Shown: in pieces, positions 18,346 through 27,100 of the stretch
Position numbering within the stretch: the first letter of the stretch is position 1
Layout: the number at the start of each line of letters is the position of its first letter
Source of the DNA: JAPLDB01 sp038206355
GTDB taxonomy: Bacteria; Bacteroidota; Bacteroidia; AKYH767-A; 2013-40CM-41-45
Assembly (NCBI GenBank): GCA_038206355.1
Contig: JBBRAY010000009.1
Location: forward strand, 1 to 64,000
Length of the DNA stretch: 64,000 bases
Direction: 5' to 3'
The notes under the pieces: generated by a model
What the model saw: the letters and a program-made list of their open reading frames with translations, nothing else
Told to the model about the DNA's origin: nothing
Databases searched by the model: none
Translations under genes and position numbers: made by a program

Positions 18346-19115
18346 TCAATCTAATGAATAGTCAGATACGTATAAAAAACATTCTCAAAGTAATGGTGAC
18401 ATTACTGTTTCTGAATTTCTGTTTTGCATATAGCATCTTTGCGCAATCAGAGAGAATGCTGGTAAGGGAAGGAAACCAGATGTATAAAGACAAAAAATAC
18501 AATGATGCTGAAGTAAATTATAAAAAATCACTTGGTGTAAATAAAGATTCAAAATCAGCACAGTTTAATCTTGGCGATGCATATTACAAGCAAGGCAGGT
18601 ATGATGATGCAATAAAACAATTTGAAAATATTTCGGCAGATAAAAACCTGGACAAAGAAACACAGGCGAAAGCATTTCATAATCTCGGCAATTCACAACT
18701 TCAGGCAAAAAAATATGGTGAAAGTATAGATGCCTACAAAAATGCATTGAAGCTGAATTCGAAAGATAATGATACGCGCTATAATCTGGCATACGCGCAA
18801 CAAATGCTGCAGCAAGAGCAACAAAAACAACAGCAGAAGCAGGACGAGAATAAAGATCAAAAGGACCAGAAGAAGGATCAACAACAACAAAAGGATCAAA
18901 AGGATCAGAAAGATAAAGACCAACAGCAGCAAAAAGATCAGCAACAAAAGGAAAACGAGAAGAAGCAGGAGGAGAAACAGGCACAGAAGAGAGATAAGAT
19001 TTCAAAAGAAGACGCCGAGAAAATTCTGCAGGCACTGAACAACGATGAAAAAAACACACAGAAAAAACTGACAAAGAAAGACGCAACTAAGATTTCAATT
19101 GATAAAAAGTGGTAG
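18342..19115 (+). CDS. batC: BatC, TPR protein with Gln/Lys/Asp-rich tail
   Basis: 257 residues from ATG 18342, which overlaps the batB stop as ATGA. A signal peptide or anchor lies at about 11-35. Residues 38-155 carry TPR repeats (NQMYKDKKYNDAEVNYKKSL; SAQFNLGDAYYKQGRYDDAI; FHNLGNSQLQAKKYGESIDAY). From about 160 to 235 the chain is almost only Q, K, D and E, followed by an acidic-basic helix (KISKEDAEKILQALNND) and the tail KISIDKKW. This layout is that of Bacteroidota BatC. The charged tail is probably disordered or a solvent-exposed helix. A role in binding other Bat proteins through the TPRs is inferred. Confidence 0.9.
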   Translation: MINLMNSQIRIKNILKVMVTLLFLNFCFAYSIFAQSERMLVREGNQMYKDKKYNDAEVNYKKSLGVNKDSKSAQFNLGDAYYKQGRYDDAIKQFENISADKNLDKETQAKAFHNLGNSQLQAKKYGESIDAYKNALKLNSKDNDTRYNLAYAQQMLQQEQQKQQQKQDENKDQKDQKKDQQQQKDQKDQKDKDQQQQKDQQQKENEKKQEEKQAQKRDKISKEDAEKILQALNNDEKNTQKKLTKKDATKISIDKKW

Positions 19116-19210
19116 CAGGAAAAAGTAATTATTATTTCAGATCCAACAATTCCTGAATCTGATTGTTAGTAGTTAAAACCATTGCAGGCAACTTAAGGAA
19201 TAACAAAAAG

Positions 19211-19218
19211 TAACTTTG
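19211..19218 (+). promoter_or_regulatory. internal -7 element TAACTTTG before batD
   Basis: Exact TAnnTTTG match with TTGC at 19192-19195 as a possible -33 element, 16 bases upstream. It ends 11 bases before the batD ATG. The 114-base gap here is the only sizeable break in the downstream Bat operon, so batD-batE may have their own promoter. Confidence 0.55.
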
Positions 19219-19229
19219 TAAAAAGCAGA

Positions 19230-21095
19230 ATGGACTTCAAAAAGGGAAAATATTTTTTTACGTGGGTCACGGCATTCTTGCTGTGTCTTAGTACGTTTTT
19301 TTCCTTTGCTGAAGAACAGCGATTTACGGCCACTGCTTCAAATACAAAAATTGGAGTGGGAGATCAGATTCAACTCACATTTTTACTGGAGGGCAGCGGA
19401 AATAATTTTCAGGCACCGAACTTTTCTGATTTCAATGTGCTGATGGGCCCCAGTCAGAGCACATCAATGCAATTCGTCAATGGTGCAATGTCTCAATCAA
19501 TTTCTTTTACCTATGTGATACAAGCCGTTAAAGAAGGTGTATATAAAATTCCTCCCGCGTCTATTGAAACCGGAGGAAAAAGAGTTCAATCTAATTCATT
19601 GACAATTATTGTGGTGAAAGGTGGAAATACTGCACAACAACAGGGAAGCACTCAACAGCAATCAGGAAAAGGCGGTGATGCAGATGCAGTGCAGTCGGGG
19701 GGTAAAAATGTTTTTTTTAAAGTGAGCGTTGGGAAGTCTAATGTTTACCGCGGTGAAGGCGTTCTTGTTACTTATAAATTATTCACAAAAGTTACCCTGG
19801 TGAATTATGGCTTAAACAAGATGCCATCACTGGAAGGATTTTACAGCCAGGAAGTTCAAATGCCGCAGCAACTTGAATTTCATATTGAGAATGTTGATGG
19901 TGTTCAGTATAAAGTAGCGGACATCAAAAAACTTGTGTTGTTTCCTCAACGAACAGGGACCTTATCTCTAGATCCGATGGAAGGTGAAGTGGTAGCCCGC
20001 ATGCAGGTAAAACGCCAGCAAAGCCGCGATCCCTTCGATCAGTTTTTTAACGATCCTTTTTTCAATAATCCGTTTTTTAATAATTCAGTGCAGGATATTC
20101 CGATTAAACTGAAAAGTGATCCTGTGCGCATTAACGTAAAGGAATTACCGGAAGGTGCATCTTCAACGTTCAACGGTGCTGTTGGAAAATTTACAATGGA
20201 GATTACGCTTGACAAAAAAGAAATTAAAGCCCACGACGCTGTCTCATTGAAAGTAAAAATTTCCGGAAAAGGAAATTTAAAATTGCTCGATCCGCCAAAA
20301 ATTGATTTTCCTCCGGACTTCGAAACATACGACCCGAAAGTAACTGCAAATGTAAATGCTTCGTCAACCGGAGTAACCGGCAGCAAAGTTTTTGAATACC
20401 TCGTCATCCCGCGAAATCCCGGTGAATATAAGTTCAGCGTAGGCGGTTTGACATTTTTCAACCTTGAAAATAATAAATATGAAACACTTCCGGGAGAAGA
20501 TTTTATATTAAAAGTCACCAAGGGTGATGAATCCACCGTAACAACAGTAACAGGTGTTTCAAAATCAGATGTTCAGTTTCTCGGAAAAGACATTCGTTTT
20601 ATCAAAACCAATATTCCTGAATTTAGTCAGCATAGCGGAACACTGTACAACTCGCCATTGTTTTATTCGCTTTGCGGTGCCCCTGCCCTGCTCTTTATTT
20701 TTCTGCTCGTGTTCAGAAAACGATACGAAGAATTGCAGAGCAATGTAACGCTTTTGAAAAGCAGAAAGGCGAACAAGGTCGCAATGAAAAGACTCAGTGC
20801 TGCAAAAAAATCACTTGCAGACAATAACTCAGAAAAATTTCTTGATGAAATGTTCCAGGCCCTTTGGGGATTTGTAAGTGACAGGTTACAGATTCCTGTT
20901 TCTGAATTGTCAAAGGAAAACGTATCGCAGGCACTTGCGTCAAAAAATGTTTCACCGGAGAGCATTACATTATTTAATGAAACCCTTGACGTACTTGAAC
21001 TCGCGCGATTTGCAAAAGGAATCGCCGCATCAAATCAGGATATTTACAAGAAAGGAATTGAAGTCATCAGTAAACTGGAGGAGGAAATCGCATGA
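19230..21095 (+). CDS. batD: BatD, oxygen-tolerance membrane protein
   Basis: 621 residues with a signal peptide ending FFSFAEEQ. The periplasmic part (about 27-475) contains repeated beta-rich BatD domains (RFTATASNTKIGVGDQIQLTF near the start; VFFKVSVGKSNVYRGEGV; IPIKLKSDPVRI). A run FNDPFFNNPFFNNS near 272-286 is repetitive and asparagine/phenylalanine-rich. One transmembrane helix lies at about 477-495, and a cytosolic helical domain ends with LARFAKGIAASNQDIYKKG. This is the canonical BatD arrangement. The stop overlaps batE by four bases. Confidence 0.94.
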   Translation: MDFKKGKYFFTWVTAFLLCLSTFFSFAEEQRFTATASNTKIGVGDQIQLTFLLEGSGNNFQAPNFSDFNVLMGPSQSTSMQFVNGAMSQSISFTYVIQAVKEGVYKIPPASIETGGKRVQSNSLTIIVVKGGNTAQQQGSTQQQSGKGGDADAVQSGGKNVFFKVSVGKSNVYRGEGVLVTYKLFTKVTLVNYGLNKMPSLEGFYSQEVQMPQQLEFHIENVDGVQYKVADIKKLVLFPQRTGTLSLDPMEGEVVARMQVKRQQSRDPFDQFFNDPFFNNPFFNNSVQDIPIKLKSDPVRINVKELPEGASSTFNGAVGKFTMEITLDKKEIKAHDAVSLKVKISGKGNLKLLDPPKIDFPPDFETYDPKVTANVNASSTGVTGSKVFEYLVIPRNPGEYKFSVGGLTFFNLENNKYETLPGEDFILKVTKGDESTVTTVTGVSKSDVQFLGKDIRFIKTNIPEFSQHSGTLYNSPLFYSLCGAPALLFIFLLVFRKRYEELQSNVTLLKSRKANKVAMKRLSAAKKSLADNNSEKFLDEMFQALWGFVSDRLQIPVSELSKENVSQALASKNVSPESITLFNETLDVLELARFAKGIAASNQDIYKKGIEVISKLEEEIA

Positions 21096-21895
21096 GAAAT
21101 ACGCATCATAAATATTCTCCTTCCAAAGTCCGGAATTCATTGTTTTGGTTTCCGGGAATACTTTCATTTCTTTTCCTCCCTTTACTTGTTACTGCCGGAG
21201 AGCCTGTTTCTGAATTTAATAAGGCAAATGGATTTTATCAAAAACAAAATTACGACAGTGCTGCTTCGGTTTACGAGCAATTGATTTCTCAGGATTATAA
21301 ATCAGCGGAAGTCTATTTTAACCTGGCCAATAGTTATTACAAACTCGATCATATCGCCAAGTCAATACTAAATTACGAACGTGCCTTAAAATACAATACT
21401 GATGATGAGGATATTTTATTCAATCTGAAAGTTGCACAGCTAAAAGTTGTGGACAAGATTGATGCCCTGCCCGAAATATTTTATATCCGCTGGATGAAGT
21501 CGCTTTCAGCTACATTCACTACAGATGGCTGGAGCAGGATTGTAATCATCAGTATCTTTTTACTATTTCTTTTTGCTTCAATTTACGTTTTATCTTCGCG
21601 ACCGGCAATGAAGAGAACAGGTTTTATATTGGCAGCATTGTTCTTTATTGTGTCTGTTGCTACCGGCTGTATTGCCAATGATAATTACAGAAATCGCGTC
21701 ATCAAAAAAAATGCGATAGTCATGAGTATCAGTGCTTATGTAAAAAGTTCTCCCGGTGAAAGCAACACTGATCTTTTTCTGCTGCATGAAGGTACAAAGG
21801 TGGAAATACTTGATGAATTCGAAAACTGGATGAAGATCCGCCTCGCCAATGGCAGCATTGGCTGGTTGAGGGATACAGATATTGAACTGATATAA
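21092..21895 (+). CDS. batE: BatE, TPR and SH3-like membrane protein
   Basis: 267 residues. An N-terminal signal or anchor (about 14-36), two to three TPRs (AEVYFNLANSYYKLDHIAKSILNYERAL near 70-97), two transmembrane helices (about 148-167 and 175-195), and a C-terminal bacterial SH3-like domain (VMSISAYVKSSPGESN to GSIGWLRDTDIELI). This closes the Bat operon. The SH3-like domain probably sits in the periplasm and binds peptides or peptidoglycan, by analogy. The ATGA overlap with batD implies translational coupling. Confidence 0.92.
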   Translation: MRNTHHKYSPSKVRNSLFWFPGILSFLFLPLLVTAGEPVSEFNKANGFYQKQNYDSAASVYEQLISQDYKSAEVYFNLANSYYKLDHIAKSILNYERALKYNTDDEDILFNLKVAQLKVVDKIDALPEIFYIRWMKSLSATFTTDGWSRIVIISIFLLFLFASIYVLSSRPAMKRTGFILAALFFIVSVATGCIANDNYRNRVIKKNAIVMSISAYVKSSPGESNTDLFLLHEGTKVEILDEFENWMKIRLANGSIGWLRDTDIELI

Positions 21896-22159
21896 TTCCT
21901 GATTTCGTTCAGTATTTTTTTTTACATTTTTCTCCGTAATCCATCAATACGTCTATTGTTACCATTATTAAAGACGGGAAAATAGCCCTGTTATCTCTCT
22001 TTCTCTTATTGCGGTTTTCCTTTTTAAAGAAATTCAAAAATCAATCCCAGGGATTCATTTAGCCCCCACAGACAACCATTCACCAAAAAATATTTCCTTT
22101 TTGTGTTTAGAGGATATCTTGTCCCCACACTCGATTAAAAACATCAAAAACAAACACAA

Positions 22160-22708
22160 ATGAGACTTGATCACATTGCATATCGCGTAAAAGACCGCTT
22201 TAAAACCGCAAAATTATTCGTCGAATGCTTTGGCTACCGCATTGCAGAAGATATTCCGGAAGGGTTTAAAATTCAATTCGACGACGGCTCTTGTGCAGAT
22301 TGCCTGGTTTTACTTCCACCGGAACAAATAACAGGCGGAATGCCATGGATGATGGAAAGCTATTTCGATCATGATTTTACGATGTATCACATGGCACCGG
22401 AGATTTTTATTTCGGATGGAACAGGTGATTCAATTGTAGGAAAGTGGGTTGCAGAAAGAGGCGGAATTGGTGGCATTCATCACATGGCCTTTCAGGTTGA
22501 ATCAGTCCAAGAAAAAATGAAAGACTGGGGAACAAAAGGATTTGTAGAATTTGCTACTGATGCGCCGTTGTCATGCCCCGGATTGGTGCAGGTATTCACA
22601 AAGCCCTCAGAACTCACAGGCGTTATTTATGAGTTTATAGAAAGAGAACACCATGGATTTTGCACCGACAATGTGAAAGCACTAATGGAAAGTACAAAAG
22701 GTTTTTAA
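22160..22708 (+). CDS. VOC-family (glyoxalase/dioxygenase fold) protein
   Basis: 182 residues, cytosolic. The vicinal-oxygen-chelate fold is indicated by MRLDHIAYRVKD at the start, IGGIHHMAFQVE in the middle and GVIYEFIERE near the end, which supply the usual His/His/Glu metal ligands. The family includes glyoxalase I, methylmalonyl-CoA epimerase and 4-hydroxyphenylpyruvate dioxygenase. The long central insertion with MPWMMESYFDHDFTMYHMAP is unusual for a simple glyoxalase. The gene is isolated with 260 bases of non-coding DNA before it, so context gives no substrate. Confidence 0.8.
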   Translation: MRLDHIAYRVKDRFKTAKLFVECFGYRIAEDIPEGFKIQFDDGSCADCLVLLPPEQITGGMPWMMESYFDHDFTMYHMAPEIFISDGTGDSIVGKWVAERGGIGGIHHMAFQVESVQEKMKDWGTKGFVEFATDAPLSCPGLVQVFTKPSELTGVIYEFIEREHHGFCTDNVKALMESTKGF

Positions 22709-22868
22709 TGACCAATCAGCTTATGAGATTTCAAATAAGGTCAGCGGTGCAACTCCTGTAAGAATTATTTTTTAGGTTTGCTGAACGTGAATGAGAAATT
22801 CATCATGCCATTTGATGAAGTAATCCTGTTCATCTATTGACAGAGAAAGGTTTCAACCATCCTTAAAA

Positions 22869-23435
22869 ATGCAAAACAGATTTTTCTTCAAATTAATATT
22901 GGTGCTTTTTTTCATTATTTCAATCATCTTTTTATTTCGTTCCAGGCTATTCCTTTTACATGGGAAGGATCATTTATCAGGCACTAAAGAAAAATTAATT
23001 TTAAACGAAGCTGCAATGGCATTGTACTCACTTGATGTACCGGTGGGGGCGCTCTTAATTTACAATGACACCATCATTTCTTCAGGGCATAATACTGTTG
23101 TAGCAGATACAAACGTATCATCGCACGCCGAAATAAATGCCATCAACAATGCGATCAGGAAAACGGGCTTTGATGCATTTTCAAAACTCGACAGGAATAA
23201 ATTAGTCCTTGTATCTACCTTTGAACCTTGCATGATGTGTAAAGGTGCCATCATGGAATACGGGATTCACCGGGTTTATTTTATGAAAGGGAAAAGTTTA
23301 TACAACTGGTTGAAAAACGATGTGAAGCAATTCAGGTATGAATGGTATAAGAAACAAATTGATGGAAAAGAAATTCAGGATTCACTTTTTATGCTTCACC
23401 CGAAATATAAGGTGCAAACTCAGGGAATAAATTAA
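22869..23435 (+). CDS. membrane-anchored cytidine-deaminase-fold protein
   Basis: 188 residues. A strong hydrophobic segment at residues 9-23 precedes a deaminase domain with the zinc motif H86-A-E88 and the P121-C122-x-x-C125 pair (FEPCMMCKGA). The catalytic residues are intact. Nucleoside and tRNA deaminases are normally soluble, so the N-terminal anchor is odd. Basic residues on the C-side (RSRLFLLHGK) favour a cytosolic catalytic domain, but a signal peptide cannot be excluded. Its stop codon overlaps the convergent plsY stop. Substrate unknown. Confidence 0.82.
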   Translation: MQNRFFFKLILVLFFIISIIFLFRSRLFLLHGKDHLSGTKEKLILNEAAMALYSLDVPVGALLIYNDTIISSGHNTVVADTNVSSHAEINAINNAIRKTGFDAFSKLDRNKLVLVSTFEPCMMCKGAIMEYGIHRVYFMKGKSLYNWLKNDVKQFRYEWYKKQIDGKEIQDSLFMLHPKYKVQTQGIN

Positions 23436-24088
23436 TCATTTTTAGGTGGAACTTTTTTCGCCTGGCTAAAATGCCACCTCACAATACTCTCTTCCCTTTT
23501 AATCAGGCGTTCAATATTCCGCTGATGCGTAATCAGTACCATTATCGCAACGGCAAGAGAAAAAATATTGATGCTGGAATTGGTGCTGTAAAAAACCATG
23601 ATCACAACAGGAAATGTAATTCCGCTCAGCATACTACTCAATGAAACGTAGCCGGTAATTATCAGGCTGACTAAAAATACCACAATACAAATCAATGCTG
23701 CCTGCCAGTGAATGGCTATTAAAATCCCCAACATGGTAGCCACTCCCTTCCCTCCTCTGAATCCTACGTAAACAGGAAAAATATGTCCGAATAATGCGCA
23801 TACACCAAGCGCCAGTTCAAAATCAATAAACTCAGGACCGGAAGGATCATAATCGCCGATCACGTACGCAAGTTTTACCGCGAGAAAGCCTTTGAGGACA
23901 TCCAGAAACAATACAGGTATTCCCGCAGCTTTTCCAAGTACCCTGAAAGTATTGGTCGCTCCTGCATTTCCACTTCCGAATTCACGAACGTCAATATTAT
24001 AAAACGTGCGTCCCACCCAAACGGCACTGGGAAAACTCCCCACCAGGTAAGCGATAAGCAGGCCTATTATATAAATGAAACTTAGCAG
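23432..24088 (-). CDS. plsY: glycerol-3-phosphate acyltransferase PlsY
   Basis: Integral membrane enzyme that transfers the acyl group of acyl-phosphate to glycerol-3-phosphate, the first step of phospholipid synthesis. The family motifs GSFPSAVWVGR, REFGSGNAGATNTFRVLG, GHIFPVYVGFRGGKGVAT and multiple transmembrane helices are present. The first ordinary start, a GTG at 24043, would delete the first membrane helix. The frame stays open to a TAA at 24101-24103 and encodes the expected helix LSFIYIIGLLIAYLVGS, but offers only CTG (24088), CTG (24061) or ATT (24076) as starts. The span given assumes the CTG at 24088; this end is uncertain. Confidence 0.88.
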   Translation of the reverse strand: MLSFIYIIGLLIAYLVGSFPSAVWVGRTFYNIDVREFGSGNAGATNTFRVLGKAAGIPVLFLDVLKGFLAVKLAYVIGDYDPSGPEFIDFELALGVCALFGHIFPVYVGFRGGKGVATMLGILIAIHWQAALICIVVFLVSLIITGYVSLSSMLSGITFPVVIMVFYSTNSSINIFSLAVAIMVLITHQRNIERLIKREESIVRWHFSQAKKVPPKND

Positions 24089-24161
24089 AACCTTTTCGTT
24101 TTAATTGTTGTGTCTGGTAATTGTCCCTGCCAATAAGTAAATCAACAGAAAATCAATACCG

Positions 24162-27100
24162 CTATTTCACTTCTTCATTTTTATCTTCATCTTCAGGAAC
24201 CGGTTGTGCGCTGAACTTCTTGATGAAATTTTTAACAGCCCTGTCCGTTGTCAGCATGAATTCAAAATCAGGTTTATCTTTTTCTTTATTCATCCGCTTT
24301 TCAGGTTTCAGTTTACTGATCGCCTCATTGAATGCCGACTGAGATGAAAGTGTTTGCATTACCCCGCGTGAATAACTGAAATAATACCATGTCTGATTTT
24401 CGGGCTCAAGATAAACAGTAATTGCATCCCCTGTACGCTTATGAATAACCTCAATATATCCGTTTACAAATTTATTTACCGACGTTTTATCAATGCTTCC
24501 AAGTCCCAGCGGACCGGACGATTTAAATGTACGATTCAATTTATCCCATTTCATTTTTACATCAGTAAAAAACAACGTATGCCGGAGTTCATCAGGCATT
24601 TTTTTAAACGCTCCATAAAGACTCATCTCTGTAATCAATTTTTCAGCCTTCTCCTTTCCGGCAATTTCACCCAGACCTTTTTCATAGGTCAGTCTGCCGT
24701 TGTCTGTCGTAGGCGATAAGGCCGCATTCTGTGCGAAATAATCCGACATATTCTTCAGCGCATCATCATTGAAATAAAAATCCAGCGCCATCAGCAGGTC
24801 GAATTTTGTACTGTCATTATTCCAGTTATAAGTAACATTTCCTGCAGACAGCATTTTCATTTGCCCCACATCAATACCGAAATTCAGTTTTCCTTCTGCA
24901 TATACGAGGCATGATTTATTATTCAAACTGATGTACTCTCCCGGCGCATTGGGCTTGTCCATTTTCTCCTTGGAGGTAATGCGGTATTCATTTCCCGGTT
25001 GATAGTAGGTCAGAAATCCCTTTGCTTCTATCATTGCTGAATCGCGGGCATTATTTTTCGTCGCGAGGAAAGATGTATAAACTGCCTTCGCATCATTGCT
25101 CTGAAAAACACCGGCACGAAGGCGGTCCCCATTGTCGGCAATTGCATTGTCAACAGGAATCATCACGTTAACCGGATCCACTTCATTGGAGAACCTGATC
25201 CAGTTTGCCGGAACGCTGTCGCAACCAAATGTTGGCTTCGCATATCCGCTGAAAACAAGATGTTGTTTTGACGCGGCAAGGTGAACACTTCCCTTAAATC
25301 CAAACATCGGACTGAGGTGAAAATCTTCCGTCTCTTTAATCTCCGCATCAGCAACAGTCTGAAAAGTGGTGTCAACGGTAATTTTCTCAAAATGAAAATG
25401 CTTCTTTGCATTGGTCTCATCCACATAGTCATAATCACCACTGCCCTCATATCTCTTTCGTCCGAATATATTAACGCTTGCATTGTACAGGGTATGGTAT
25501 CGCGTAGTATTGTTCGCCACAATTCTTGCATTGTTCAAAGTACGCATCTTCGCATAGCGTTCCACTACAACTTTTCCGCTGTCTGGAATAACCGAAGCAT
25601 CGCCTGTCTGAATCAATGCTACTTTATCGGCTTTGATCAAATAGTCACGCAATGAATATTTTGCAAGCGGAGCTTTGAAACGCAAAGAGTCCTGAGTGGG
25701 CTCCACACTGATAAATTCCGAGCCCGTAAGATTCAGCCCTGAAAGTGCAGTATCTCCAACCGCTTGTGTAGAAGAACTGCTGGAACTCATCTCAATTTCC
25801 TTGTTGTCCATGTACCACGTAAACTGGTCAATAAAACAGATGTACTGGTTCAACGGGAACTTCACGTATGAGCCACCACCATTTGATTTGAAATCACCTT
25901 GACGTTTGTCAAAATCAATATGTGACTGAACATTGTTGGTTGAAAATGCAAGCGCATTGGTATTGTCACTTGTCAGGCGGAAGTCTGATGTGTCGGCATC
26001 AAAAATATTCTGCTTGTATCTGAAAAGGTTCGACTCCAGTTCTGAAGCAGCGAATGTCATCAATCCGTTACCCGTCATACCAGATGGTTTCAATTGAAGA
26101 TTTCCTGCCAGCACAGCCTGGTTCTCGAACATATCAATTGGATTGGATTTTTTATTCACATACATCACATCTTTCTTCGGCATCCAGTGGAGATATACAT
26201 CAATTCCTTTTGCATCGGGAAATTCCACGTTTGCATAAATAGCTTTCTTGTTTACAAAATCTTTTGCATCAGCATTCATTGAATCAGGGAGAAATATAAA
26301 TCTGTCGCTATGCGATGTTGAAGTGAGGTATTCAATATTACCGGAACCGATCAGTCCGTCATTACTCAAAGAAATTTTATCAGTAAAGGTTCCCTTGCCG
26401 CCATATGCCGGCCATCCGTTGTCAGCAGTGTATCTCACAAGACCAAGAGAAAGATCCGGTTGCAGGGAAAGTGAGTCACGGAAGTCGGCGAAAATTCCGC
26501 CACTTACAAATTCACCACCGAACTTCAAACCTGCCTTACTGAAATTATCGAGTGAGTCAATCGTAAATGGATCGAGGTGGAAGAAAAATATTTCCTTACT
26601 ATAAACCCCTTCCTGAATAAACGGACGGCTATAAAAAACATAAGAATCCTTTTTACTGTTGAATATCGGATACTCCGGATATGGCTTAAGACCACTCTTG
26701 TTTCCCTGTGCGTCAATGAGCAGGTCGCCGGTAATATTTTCAAGTACACTCCTTACATATACCAGTGGTTTGTTTCCGAAATCATCAATGGGTCTCGTAT
26801 CATCCTCTACCTTTAACCGAAGCGAATCCACATTGTTAAGATTCACTTTAAAATTCTGATAGTCAAAAGTGAAATCCTTTCCATAAAAATCAAATCGTGA
26901 CGCTTTCACCCTTCCGCCAAAAGTAAAATCACGGTTCTTCTGAATGTGCACCTCCTGATTACTTGGAAAAATAACTACGTTCTGAGAATCGCTGAGCACG
27001 ATCTGAGAAACGCCACGCATTGTAATTTCAAAATTTAAAAGATTGATACTGGCATTCGGCTTAGCATTGATTACAGATACAAACTGAATAACATCGTAGT

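Noticed and set aside
18693..18947. Leu/Ile-only frame opposite batC
   Set aside because: It is the antisense of the Lys/Gln/Asp low-complexity tail, not a membrane protein.
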